Position numbers and translations under genes: made by a program. From Nitrospirota bacterium (GTDB lineage Bacteria > Nitrospirota > Thermodesulfovibrionia > Thermodesulfovibrionales > UBA6898): a DNA stretch of 18,633 nt. The stretch is taken from positions 1-18,633 of the forward strand of contig JAOUFP010000006.1 of NCBI GenBank assembly GCA_029858145.1, read 5' to 3'. How positions within the stretch are numbered: the stretch's first letter is position 1; each line of letters opens with the position of its first letter. Shown here one piece after another: positions 7,069 to 14,882 of the stretch. Under the pieces are notes generated by a model, which was given only the letters and a program-made list of their open reading frames with translations, made no database searches and was not told the origin of the DNA.

Positions 7069-7096
7069 TTTTATGAGCAGATTCATCTGCTATACT
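7069..7096 (+). promoter_or_regulatory. Promoter with overlapping inverted repeat (candidate operator)
   Basis: A TATACT -10 box (7091-7096) lies 18 nt before the ATG of the intradiol-dioxygenase-like gene. A perfect inverted repeat, AGCAGAT-TC-ATCTGCT (7076-7091), fills the -35/-10 spacer and touches the -10 box. A dyad in this place is typical of a repressor operator. The -35 is only T-rich. Promoter and operator are inferred; the dyad itself is certain. Confidence 0.5.
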
Positions 7097-7113
7097 TTTA
7101 ACAGGCGCATATC

Positions 7114-7575
7114 ATGAAGAAGCTTATCTTCACATCCGTAATTTTTTCTCTCGTTGCAGGCGTCACAGGCGCAGGTTCAGCCGGAACATGCATTCCGACG
7201 GAACCCGACGCGCTGGGCCCTTTCTACAAGCCGGATGCCCCTGTGAGGCATCGCGTCGGCAGCGGCTATCTGCTGAGCGGCACGGTAAAATCCTCTGCGG
7301 ACTGCAAAGCAGTCCCGAACGCCCGGGTCGAGTTTTGGCTGGTGAGCCCTTCCGGTGAGTATGACGACAACCACCGTGCCACGGTCTATTCCGGCGAAAA
7401 GGGGACATACCGTTTTGAAAGCAATTTCCCGCCGCCGTATTACGGCAGGCCGGCGCACATTCACATCCGCGTCACGGCAGAAGGCTTCAGCAAGCTTGTT
7501 ACCCAGCACTATCCCCGGGCCGGCAGCAAAAAAGGCAGGCTCAATCTCGTCCTGGTCCCTGAAGCCGGCAGATAA
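7114..7575 (+). CDS. Secreted intradiol ring-cleavage dioxygenase-like protein
   Basis: 153 residues with a signal peptide (hydrophobic to about residue 20, cleavage near GAGSA-GT). The core resembles the beta-sandwich of protocatechuate/catechol intradiol dioxygenases, which use non-haem Fe(III) bound by two Tyr and two His. Matching positions are Tyr83 in GEYDDNHRA, Tyr109 or Tyr110 in PPYYGRPAHIH, and His115 and His117. Cys26 and Cys64 might pair after export. It is shorter than cytoplasmic enzymes (over 200 residues) and lacks their N-terminal helices. No aromatic-degradation genes lie nearby, so a pathway role is not supported; it could act on extracellular phenolics. The Shine-Dalgarno is weak (AGG only). 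Family firm, substrate unknown. Confidence 0.85.
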   Translation: MKKLIFTSVIFSLVAGVTGAGSAGTCIPTEPDALGPFYKPDAPVRHRVGSGYLLSGTVKSSADCKAVPNARVEFWLVSPSGEYDDNHRATVYSGEKGTYRFESNFPPPYYGRPAHIHIRVTAEGFSKLVTQHYPRAGSKKGRLNLVLVPEAGR

Positions 7576-7704
7576 GGGAAGATCCCGTTTTGCATTTTCT
7601 CTGCCCCTCACCTGTTTTTCTCTCCCGTGAGCCTGTTTGCCGTGAACATCAGTCATTTTTCCCTTTTCAAAACAAACCGTTTATTGCAGGTTTAGTATTG
7701 AGCT

Positions 7705-7731
7705 TTGACATCTTTTTTTGTATGATAACTT
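7705..7731 (+). promoter_or_regulatory. Promoter upstream of Yip1-like gene
   Basis: A perfect TTGACA (7705-7710) is followed 15 nt later by TAACTT (7726-7731). The spacing is slightly short, but the position, about 55 nt before the ATG at 7786, is sensible and no other gene lies between. Confidence 0.4.
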
Positions 7732-7785
7732 TCGTCTCATGTTCCGTAAAGAGGTCTTACAAATAAAAAAAAACAGGGAGGTATC

Positions 7786-8571
7786 ATGGAGGGACAGCAG
7801 AAAAAAAGTATTGATTTTGCAGCAATGCCGCAGACTGCTATCAAGGTGGTAACATCACCGGCAGCGTTTTTCAGAGACATGCAGAAGACCGGCGGGTTCG
7901 TCGAACCGCTGGTGTTCATGGTGATCATGGGGGTTATCAGCGGTATTATCCAGGCGGTCCTGAGCATCCTGCATCTGAATGTCATTGGAGGAATCGGCGC
8001 GGGGATATCCACCCTTATCTTTATGCCCATCGCATTAGCTGTCTTCGGTTTTATCGGAGCCGGGATAGCGTTTGTTATCTGGAAGGTCATGGGCTCACAG
8101 GAATCTTTTGAAACTGCTTACCGTTGCGTTGCCTATACCACGGCGCTTTCACCGATAACGACGGTTCTCGGTGTCATCCCCTATCTGGGTTCAGCTTTGG
8201 GAATCCTTCTCGGAACGTATTATATCGTCATAGCAAGCGTCGAGGTGCACAAAATCGCCTTGAAAAAAGCGTGGACGGTATTCGGCATCATCGCCGCCGT
8301 CTTTATCCTTATAAACATCAGCGGTCAGTTCGCGGCCAGAAAACTCAGCAGAGAGGCCGAACAGCTTCAGAAACAGATGGAAGAAACGGCAACGCAGATG
8401 CAGGAGAACATAGAAGCGTCACAAAAAGCCGCAGAGGAAGCAGCCAAGGCCGCGGAAAGCATGAATGAGGAGATGCAAAAGAACCAGGAACTGCAGTCAG
8501 AAGAAATGAAGAAGGCTGCTGATGAGATGCAGAAACAGTTGGATGAAATGAAAAAGCGTAAAACAAGGTAA
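7786..8571 (+). CDS. Yip1-domain-like membrane protein with C-terminal coiled coil
   Basis: 261 residues. About residues 20-165 resemble a Yip1/YIF1-type integral membrane domain, starting with a typical motif (VVTSPAAFFRDMQKTGGFVEPL) and then about four hydrophobic helices. A fifth helix (about 165-178, FGIIAAVFILINIS) is followed by a soluble tail, about 185-261, of Glu, Lys, Gln, Met and Ala with heptad-like spacing that should form a coiled coil. Yip1-like proteins in bacteria have no settled function. The start ATG 7786 has GGGAGGT directly upstream. It stands alone, with its own promoter and a strong terminator at 8590. The coiled-coil tail is the unusual part of the architecture. Confidence 0.85.
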   Translation: MEGQQKKSIDFAAMPQTAIKVVTSPAAFFRDMQKTGGFVEPLVFMVIMGVISGIIQAVLSILHLNVIGGIGAGISTLIFMPIALAVFGFIGAGIAFVIWKVMGSQESFETAYRCVAYTTALSPITTVLGVIPYLGSALGILLGTYYIVIASVEVHKIALKKAWTVFGIIAAVFILINISGQFAARKLSREAEQLQKQMEETATQMQENIEASQKAAEEAAKAAESMNEEMQKNQELQSEEMKKAADEMQKQLDEMKKRKTR

Positions 8572-8589
8572 ATTTATTTTTCAGACTTT

Positions 8590-8617
8590 AAAGGCCCCGG
8601 CAACCCGGGGCCTTTTT
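8590..8617 (+). terminator. Rho-independent terminator after Yip1-like gene
   Basis: AAAGGCCCCGG and CCGGGGCCTTT pair perfectly around CAAC and run into a five-T tract. The symmetric A/T edges mean it may also stop the convergent DUF4412-like gene from the other side, though the T-run there is short. Confidence 0.92.
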
Positions 8618-8709
8618 GTTTGCGCATTTGCCGTTCATCCCCTGAAAGAGCATTCCACCCAGTCCAAAAAAGGGTTCCTCTTTGCAAGCAAAGAAAAAAC
8701 GACTGCCAG

Positions 8710-9495
8710 TTAAAAACCGAAAAGGCCCCTGACTTTCCTTACAGCGTTGTCCACATTATCCACTTTATTTTCAGACTGCTGAGCAGTCGAGTCACTGTCT
8801 GCGGGCTCCTGGGAGGTATAATCGCGGCCCGAATTTTGTTGCGTCTGTTTTGCCGAGGGCTTCTTTTTCGTTGCTCCGAGGCCGGCGGCACTCATCGGGT
8901 TGCCAAAAGACATCTTTGTATATCCCGCAGGGATCTCGAAAAGCGCCGGGTCCTGTCGGGCAATTTTAAGGTTCTTGAGTTCTGTCTTCATGCGCACTGT
9001 CTTTGACCCCTCGGCCTTGCCTGCGGCATCCATCTTGACCATGATGCCTTCTTTCGTCACCCACATATCCCCCGTGTACTGACCGTCGGGACAGGACATG
9101 GATACTTTGCTTCTTGTAGCCTTTACGCCGTTGACCGTTTCAGTGCCGGCATTCTTCTGGTCGACATCACAGTCATGGACGTCCCTGCTCTCTTTTTTCC
9201 CTTCATTAATGCTCATCTCCATATACGTCTTCGTATTCGGCATGAGCACCCAGATGAGCTTTTTGTCCATGCGCGTAATCGTAATCTGCCTGCTGCCTTC
9301 CATATTAATTTCCTGCCGCTGCTTTCCATTCAGCGCCTGGTAAGTGCGGCCGCTAAAAGACATCTCTTCGGTCTCAAAATATGTATCGGCGGAGTATTCC
9401 ACTTTCGGCTGCGCCAGCTTTTCCGCGGCCTGGACAGCAGTTGCCAGGAGCATGGATACGATTACGACACAGAAAACCTTTTTGATTTTTTTCAT
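8710..9495 (-). CDS. Periplasmic DUF4412-like protein
   Basis: 261 residues. The signal peptide is clear (lysine-rich start, hydrophobic core, cleavage near AVQA-AEK). The mature part (about 30-190) has the alternating beta pattern of DUF4412/LolA-like proteins, including a RMDKKLIWVLMPNTKTYMEM segment in which a Met/Trp strand precedes a KTYxE motif, and a final DPALFEIPAGYTKM, the usual end of the fold. The rest is low-complexity Ser/Gln/Asp sequence and a basic tail, VRKVRGLFGF. The start is ATG 9495, preceded by AAGGGGG; the frame extends to 9546, but that adds residues before a normal signal peptide. DUF4412 function is unknown; a role in binding hydrophobic ligands is suggested by the LolA-like fold. 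The 283 bp upstream to 9778 holds no gene. Confidence 0.82.
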   Translation of the reverse strand: MKKIKKVFCVVIVSMLLATAVQAAEKLAQPKVEYSADTYFETEEMSFSGRTYQALNGKQRQEINMEGSRQITITRMDKKLIWVLMPNTKTYMEMSINEGKKESRDVHDCDVDQKNAGTETVNGVKATRSKVSMSCPDGQYTGDMWVTKEGIMVKMDAAGKAEGSKTVRMKTELKNLKIARQDPALFEIPAGYTKMSFGNPMSAAGLGATKKKPSAKQTQQNSGRDYTSQEPADSDSTAQQSENKVDNVDNAVRKVRGLFGF

Positions 9496-9778
9496 TTTTT
9501 CCCCCTTTTTTAAAGAATTTATGCGCTCATTCGAACCTGGAAGCACAGAAAAATAACGGCATCCGAAATGTGCCGGTTAAGGCTATCATAACAACTGATT
9601 CGAGTCAACCCGCCTGCCCGGGCCGCAACCGTCCTTTTTGCTCATTGTTCGGCACACAGGACCCCGGCTGAGTCTGTTTTGAAATGTCCAATGACAAGCG
9701 CATGCGTATCTGTTGAGAAAGGAACAAAAAAGTAAGCCAAAAGACAGACATAACTTATTGATTAATGTATTTACCGGA

Positions 9779-12166
9779 TCAATAGAGGAGGTAGTGCTCC
9801 CGCAATTGCCTGAACCGGGCGAGCGGTTCCTGCCAGAGGAGCGCAATTGCCCGCGGATCATCTCCGTCTTTAATCGCCTGAAGGACTCTGCGCGATCCGA
9901 TGAGTTGCAGCGTTTTATCGATCTGGAAATCTGCCGGATACAGTGTATGAAGGGCGCTGATGATTTCAATCCCCAGGGCAGGGCCATCCAGTGCCCGGCG
10001 GTCGTCAAGGACAATCCTGACCCCACGGCACAGGCTGTTTTTATACCTGTCGCCCTTCGGGGTGAACTCTGCAGGCACAAACCTGACACCCTGGATTCTG
10101 CGGCCGTTCAGGTATGCGGCCAATTGCCCGGCATTCATCCAAGGGGCCCCGACAAGTTCGAAGGGCGTATCAGTGCCCCGTCCCACGCTCACGTTCGCGC
10201 CTTCGACCAGTGCTACGCCCGGATAAAGAATAGTCTGCGTGAGGCTCCGCAGATTCGGTGAAGGGTTCACCCACTGCAGGCAGGTATCGTCATACCAGGC
10301 AGTACGTCTGTAGTCGCGCATTTTGATGACCTGCAATTGAGCTCCGATATTATTTTCAGCATTGAACATCCCGGCGAGTTCCCCTACGGTCATGCCGTGT
10401 CTGACCGGCAGCGGGAAATATCCGGTAAAGGACCTCAGGTCAGCGTCCAGGAGAGGGCCCTGGACGATTGAAGCGGTAATGGGATTCGGACGATCCAGAA
10501 CATAAAATGCAATTCCTCTCTCAGCAGCCGCTTCAAGTGCATACGCAAGCGTCGTTATGTAGGTGTAAAAGCGGACGCCCGCGTCCTGTATATCGAACAC
10601 GAGCGCGTCCAGCCCCCTGAGCATATTCTCTGTGGGCCGCAGCGTGTCACTATAGAGGCTGTAGACCGGTAGTCCTGTAACGGGTTCTTTTATTGAGACG
10701 GTCTTTTTATCCTCTTGGCCGAAGAGTCCGTGCTCGGGGCTGAAGATGGCGGCCAGCCTGACGCCGGGGGCCTTATGGAGCAGATCGAGGGTGCGGCGGC
10801 CCTTGCTGTCGAGGCCTGTATGGTTCGTGATGAGCCCGACGCACAATCCGGAGAGGGAGGAAAAATTACCGGCGTGCAGGATATCGATCCCCGTTTTCAG
10901 GCCGCACACGCGCGCCTCTTTTTCAGCATATCTCTTCATCTGCTCGGCATGGCTTTTGAGAATGGGACGTCCGGCGATCACCTGATCGACTGAGAGCGGC
11001 CCGGCTGCTTCGGCCAAGATTTCTTTGACCTGCGCCCGTAATTCCTTCACATCACCCCTGCCGTTCGGATGGACCCTGTTGGTCAAAAGGATGACACAGG
11101 TCTGCGTTAAGGGATCTATCCAGAGCGCGGTCCCGGTATACCCCAGGTGCCCATAGGCGCCAGCCGGGAACAAAAATTCCCTGTTTGAGACAAGCGGGGC
11201 CTCGAGTTCCCATCCGAGCCCACGCATCTCGTCTTTGCCCGGCGGCGACTGCGGGACCGTCATCTCCTCAACCGTGTTAGGACTCAGAACCTTCACTCCA
11301 TTGATGCTCCCCCCGTTGAGGAGCATCCGCGCAAAGAGAGAAAGGTCCTCAGCTGTGGAGAAGAGACCCGCGTGCCCGGCGATTCCCCCCATGTTATACG
11401 CCGTGGGGTCGTGGACCTCTCCGCGAAGCATCCTCCCTCCGCGATACCCGGTGGGGGCAATGCGCGCAGGGTGGGCCGGAGACCTGAACCCCGTGTCAGT
11501 CATCCCCAGAGGCCTGAATATGTTATCTGCGCAATAGACATCCAGCGGCTTGCCGGATACCCTGCGCACGAGTTCGCCAAGGACTTCGAAGTTGATATCG
11601 CTGTAAATATAGTTTCTGCCGGGAGGGGAAACAGGCTTCTCGGCAATGATCAGCTTCATCGCCTTTTTGTATCCCGACCACGCTTTCCTGCAATCCAGGT
11701 CAGGACGGAGCCCCGAATAATGAGTCAGAAGCTGCCTCACCGTGATGCCGCCCTTGCCGTGCGCTTTGAACGCCGGCCAATACCGGGAGACAGGAGCTTC
11801 AAGCTTCAGCTTCCCCTGCTCCACAAGCTGCATCACCGCGGTTGAAGTGGCTACCACCTTGGTGAGCGACGCGATGTCAAAGATCGTGTCCTCTGTCATG
11901 GGGAGCCTTTCGGGCTCCAGGGAGCGGTTTCCATAGGCCTTCCGGTATATGATCTTCTCAGGATTACCGATCAGTACGACCGCCCCGGGAATCTTGCCCC
12001 CGCCGATCGCCCTGTTTATGACTTCATCAATGCGAGCAAGCTGCTCCCCGTGGAACAGGTGGAGAGGATAGGGAGCAGGCAGGGCTTGTGACGGAAGCAG
12101 GAAAGTCAACCCGCTCAGAATAAAGAGCATGAACAGACATAATGTCCTGTCCTGAAGGTACCGCAA
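9779..12166 (-). CDS. Fused class C beta-lactamase-like serine hydrolase / NamZ-like (DUF1343) protein
   Basis: 795 residues in two domains after a signal peptide (about 1-30). Residues 40-385 are a class C serine hydrolase: Ser100-x-x-Lys103 (SLTK), Tyr188-Ser-Asp and His340-Leu-Gly give the triad motifs. Residues 420-795 are DUF1343, the family of the exo-beta-N-acetylmuramidase NamZ (Bacillus YbbC), with GLITNHTG (444-451), SPEHGLFG (476-483), DIQDAGVRFYTYI and LDRPNP. In Bacillus the separate neighbours NamZ and AmiE (an amidase of the beta-lactamase fold) act on muropeptides with NagZ; here both roles seem joined. No nagZ is in the window. The start is TTG 12166, with GGGGGAGGG about 6 nt upstream. 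Domain calls are firm; the recycling role is inferred. Confidence 0.92.
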   Translation of the reverse strand: MRYLQDRTLCLFMLFILSGLTFLLPSQALPAPYPLHLFHGEQLARIDEVINRAIGGGKIPGAVVLIGNPEKIIYRKAYGNRSLEPERLPMTEDTIFDIASLTKVVATSTAVMQLVEQGKLKLEAPVSRYWPAFKAHGKGGITVRQLLTHYSGLRPDLDCRKAWSGYKKAMKLIIAEKPVSPPGRNYIYSDINFEVLGELVRRVSGKPLDVYCADNIFRPLGMTDTGFRSPAHPARIAPTGYRGGRMLRGEVHDPTAYNMGGIAGHAGLFSTAEDLSLFARMLLNGGSINGVKVLSPNTVEEMTVPQSPPGKDEMRGLGWELEAPLVSNREFLFPAGAYGHLGYTGTALWIDPLTQTCVILLTNRVHPNGRGDVKELRAQVKEILAEAAGPLSVDQVIAGRPILKSHAEQMKRYAEKEARVCGLKTGIDILHAGNFSSLSGLCVGLITNHTGLDSKGRRTLDLLHKAPGVRLAAIFSPEHGLFGQEDKKTVSIKEPVTGLPVYSLYSDTLRPTENMLRGLDALVFDIQDAGVRFYTYITTLAYALEAAAERGIAFYVLDRPNPITASIVQGPLLDADLRSFTGYFPLPVRHGMTVGELAGMFNAENNIGAQLQVIKMRDYRRTAWYDDTCLQWVNPSPNLRSLTQTILYPGVALVEGANVSVGRGTDTPFELVGAPWMNAGQLAAYLNGRRIQGVRFVPAEFTPKGDRYKNSLCRGVRIVLDDRRALDGPALGIEIISALHTLYPADFQIDKTLQLIGSRRVLQAIKDGDDPRAIALLWQEPLARFRQLREHYLLY

Positions 12167-12200
12167 CTATTCCCTCCCCCTTTGATACTCAAACCGGGAT

Positions 12201-12212
12201 TTGATATATCAA
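12201..12212. promoter_or_regulatory. Palindrome TTGATATATCAA in the leader of the NamZ fusion
   Basis: A perfect 12-bp dyad 35-46 bp upstream of the TTG start. The half site TTGAT recalls FNR, but FNR sites need four bases between halves and here there are two. It lies downstream of the likely -10 box, where a roadblock repressor could act. Low-confidence candidate. Confidence 0.25.
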
Positions 12213-12245
12213 TCTCCTTTGGTTTTATGAAACAGACCTAACTCA

Positions 12246-12251
12246 ATTATA
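12246..12251 (-). promoter_or_regulatory. -10 box for the NamZ fusion gene
   Basis: TATAAT on the minus strand, about 80 nt before the TTG start, in AT-rich DNA just past the preceding operon's terminator. No good -35 at 16-18 nt, so the promoter is tentative, but position and order fit. Confidence 0.4.
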
Positions 12252-12323
12252 CAAAAATACCCTGTCGAGGTGGAGCGGTCTTTTTCAGGCTGTCAGCAGT
12301 GACTTTGACGCCCGGAAAAAGAG

Positions 12324-12362
12324 AAAAAGCCCGTGTAACGCTTTGATGCCGCCGCGGGCTTG
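12324..12362 (-). terminator. Terminator of the deacetylase/DUF4015 operon
   Basis: On the minus strand GCCCGCG and CACGGGC form a 7-bp stem (one G-T wobble), extended by AA/TT, followed by TTTTTC and a second T-run. It lies after repeat copy C, downstream of the DUF4015 gene, so it should end that operon before the NamZ-fusion promoter. Confidence 0.75.
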
Positions 12363-12401
12363 ATCGAAAATGCTCTGTATTTTTGCATTGCGCGAAGAAC
12401 C

Positions 12402-12578
12402 CTGCGGCAGAGACCGCGGGGCGTCTTAAAATATAATACTCATTTCCAGTGTCATTCCCTCAATCCCGAAAGCTTTCGGGAGTCGGGAATCCTTCTGACA
12501 CGCTCCCGGAATGATTCCGGACAAGCCGGAATGACAGAAGATGGAACTGCGGCAGATACAGCAGGTTGTAATAATTAT
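12402..12578. repeat. Composite palindromic repeat, copy C (core 12451-12535)
   Basis: The core (85 bp) starts GTCATTCC and ends GGAATGAC, with the perfect palindrome CCCGAAAGCTTTCGGG and an inner GGAATC/GATTCC pair. It is flanked on both sides by direct repeats beginning CTGCGGCAGA (12402 and 12547). The left flank shares CTGCGGCAGAGACCGC exactly with the right flank of copy A. It sits between the DUF4015 stop and the operon terminator. No coding capacity. Confidence 0.82.
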
Positions 12579-12592
12579 CAATCCCGACCGGA

Positions 12593-13912
12593 TCAGTTCC
12601 TCCTGTAATCTTCCTCACTGGAAGCGTATTCCTTTTTCAGGCCCTCTGCAGAATACACGTTTCTGGGGTTCCAGAGCATCCAGCCACCCGCGCCGAACTC
12701 CTCGGCAGAGGTTACCTGGTCATATATTTCCTTCCCGGTAAATTGTCTCCTGTCGAAGGCATAATCCCTGAACGCCTGCAGCCACGGCCTGAAGCGGACA
12801 GGTGAGATATTCGTGCGCTCCTGCGCCCTCTTCAGGGTCAGGAATATTATTTGATAAGAGTTTGCGACAGGGTTCCTGTAACCCGGTATGCCGAACTGAA
12901 ACCCCGAGGGATAGAGCATGGGCGAAAGATAGTCCACGTAAAGCGCGATCTCATCGAGCTTCTGCCCTATCTGCGTATCATCGAGGTTCCAGCAGACATA
13001 ACCGAATATATCCGCCGCGAGAAAAACATTATGCGGCGCAAGTCTTCTCTTCGCCTCTTTGAGAAATCCGGATATATTTTTTGTCCTGTTTTCTTCCGTG
13101 CTTTCCACAGAAAATTTCAGTCCCAATTTATCGGGAAACCGCACATAGTCGAACTGTATCTCGTCAAAGCCGTACTGCGCGGCCTCCACCGCTATATCGA
13201 TATTGTAATCCCAGACCTCTTTTTTCGAGGGATCCACCCATGCAAGATTTTCCCTGTCGTGCCAGATGCTTCCCTCCCGGGTCCTCACCGCCAGTTCGGG
13301 CCGCGCCGTCGCAAGGGTGTCGTCTTTAAACACGACAATCCGTGCAATGGTATAAATGCCTTTCTCCCTCAACGACTGTATCAGACCCCTGATATCCTTA
13401 ACGATAATCAGCTTCTGTGCCCCGATCTGGCCGGCGAGGGGAACCGCGGTCTTATACGTTATAACGCCCCGGTCGCCCTTCACATCGATGACGAGCGAAT
13501 TGATGCTCGTCTGCTCCGCGAGTTTGAGCGCTGATTCACGCAGGGACCTGTCGCCGATGCCGTAAAAGGAGAGATAGACCCCCTTGGGTATGAAAGGCTT
13601 CAAGCCTGCTTCGACATAGTTCCTGCCGCGGAGCAGAGCCGCGGGCAGCTCGCCTCTGGCATAACCATACGCCCTGATCCCCAGTTTGTCCGTCTTGTTT
13701 TTTATCACAAACATGCCGTTAGCGTCGGTATGGACAATTTCACTGTTTCCGGTAATGATCGCCCCCGGTATTGGTTGCTTTGTGCTGAAATCAATTACCT
13801 TGCCTCTTATCTCTGATGACGCATATTCCGGCAGCAGCATACACAGTACAACTAAAATGAATAAAGCCCTGAAAACAATTCTTCTCATGTCTATCTCCCA
13901 TCCTTTCATCAT
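12593..13912 (-). CDS. Secreted glycoside hydrolase-like protein (DUF4015)
   Basis: 439 residues. After a signal peptide (hydrophobic about 12-28) comes a small beta-sandwich, about 34-100 (IRGKVIDFSTKQPIPGAII...TDANGMFVI), like the carboxypeptidase regulatory domain. From about 109 (GVYLSFYG) to 425 comes the DUF4015 TIM-barrel of putative glycosidases, with LVIDVKGDRG at 140-149, ARIVVFKD at about 190-197 and FDEIQFDYVRFP at 249-260, whose acids (Asp250, Glu251, Asp255) are candidate catalytic residues. The start ATG 13912 overlaps the stop of the deacetylase gene as ATGA and has GGAGG 9 nt upstream; a later ATG at 13888 (GGGAG upstream) is possible. Translational coupling suggests both act on the same exopolysaccharide. 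The family is firm; the substrate is unknown. Confidence 0.92.
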   Translation of the reverse strand: MMKGWEIDMRRIVFRALFILVVLCMLLPEYASSEIRGKVIDFSTKQPIPGAIITGNSEIVHTDANGMFVIKNKTDKLGIRAYGYARGELPAALLRGRNYVEAGLKPFIPKGVYLSFYGIGDRSLRESALKLAEQTSINSLVIDVKGDRGVITYKTAVPLAGQIGAQKLIIVKDIRGLIQSLREKGIYTIARIVVFKDDTLATARPELAVRTREGSIWHDRENLAWVDPSKKEVWDYNIDIAVEAAQYGFDEIQFDYVRFPDKLGLKFSVESTEENRTKNISGFLKEAKRRLAPHNVFLAADIFGYVCWNLDDTQIGQKLDEIALYVDYLSPMLYPSGFQFGIPGYRNPVANSYQIIFLTLKRAQERTNISPVRFRPWLQAFRDYAFDRRQFTGKEIYDQVTSAEEFGAGGWMLWNPRNVYSAEGLKKEYASSEEDYRRN

Positions 13913-14736
13913 GAGGGGTTTCCTCCTGATACAATTCGTTCAAACACCTTCCCTTTGTCCGCATTACTCAACAGGTAGCGCGGAAGCCGCATGGCCTTGT
14001 CAGACCCGTCAGCGTGGCGCCGTTCTATGGTAAAGGCAGCTGTATACCCTGCCTCCGCGGCCTTCGCTGTGAGCCAGTCGTCATAGATGCCAAACGGCCA
14101 TGCGAGCATATCCACGCTAATGCCCAGTTCCTTTGCCAGCCTGTCTTTTGATTTCCTGAGCTGCATGTCCACAAATTTCTGATAATCCGCGGGACCCAGC
14201 TTTTTCTGCTCTTTTTTGAAATTCGGGTGCCAGTAGGTATGCCCCTGCAGATCGAAAAGACCGGTTTTCTTCAGCTCCCTGATCTGCTCCCAGGTCATGG
14301 CATACGAAGCGTTTGATATGGCGGAAGGGTAGAGGAAGAGCGTAACCGGCACACGGTATTTTTTCACAAGGGGGAGCATATCCGAATAGACGGTTTTGTG
14401 GCCGTCGTCGACAACGATAACCACTGATTTTTGCGGCGGCACAGGGCCTTTACCGAGATAATAATTCACAAGCTGCCTGAGGGGGATGACCGTATACCCA
14501 TTTTGCCTGAGGTAGATCAGGTGGGACTCGAAGGCCGGCGTGGTGACAGTCATGCTGTCGGCGGCCGATGCCCCGAACCGGTGATAGAGGAGGATCGGGA
14601 CATGGATCGAAGGGGTGCTCTCCTGCTTATTTTTTGCCCCCGCATCCGCTGTTGCAAGCAATAGAAGCAGCAAAATAAAAGATATCAGTACACCCTTCTT
14701 CGTATATATGATAGCCCTGGAGGCTGAATACCGCAT
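13909..14736 (-). CDS. Polysaccharide deacetylase (NodB/CE4 family)
   Basis: 275 residues. An N-terminal membrane segment or signal (about 16-30, with a run of Leu) exports a CE4 domain. Family motifs: the VPILLYHRFG entry (46-55), Asp110-Asp111-Gly as the catalytic base and metal ligand (usually TFDDG, here VVDDG), and His166/His170 in HTYWHP. LAWPFGIYDD supplies a later conserved motif. The layout resembles the deacetylase half of PgaB and IcaB, which remove N-acetyl groups from poly-GlcNAc. The 3' end overlaps the DUF4015 start by 4 nt. The Shine-Dalgarno for ATG 14736 is weak. A CRP/FNR-type site lies about 150 bp upstream (14883-14896). Confidence 0.93.
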   Translation of the reverse strand: MRYSASRAIIYTKKGVLISFILLLLLLATADAGAKNKQESTPSIHVPILLYHRFGASAADSMTVTTPAFESHLIYLRQNGYTVIPLRQLVNYYLGKGPVPPQKSVVIVVDDGHKTVYSDMLPLVKKYRVPVTLFLYPSAISNASYAMTWEQIRELKKTGLFDLQGHTYWHPNFKKEQKKLGPADYQKFVDMQLRKSKDRLAKELGISVDMLAWPFGIYDDWLTAKAAEAGYTAAFTIERRHADGSDKAMRLPRYLLSNADKGKVFERIVSGGNPS

Positions 14737-14882
14737 ACAAACATACTTCTTTCCCGGCCCGCTGAGCCGAATACTTCAAGCGGCTCCGGTGCCGATATGC
14801 CCGGATTTACAGGATATTTGGGTCACGCTGCCGCCCTGAACTCCGCTTTACTTACTTTAGCTTTTTATCAGAGATTGCCCGG

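Noticed and set aside
9713..10261. 182-codon plus-strand open frame
   Set aside because: Mostly antisense to the 3' end of the NamZ fusion and shows no family signal.
12201..12212. FNR box TTGAT..ATCAA
   Set aside because: Half sites match but the gap is two bases rather than four; listed only as a palindrome.
12851..13534. 227-codon plus-strand open frame
   Set aside because: Antisense to the DUF4015 gene, which has clear family motifs and an ATGA-coupled start.
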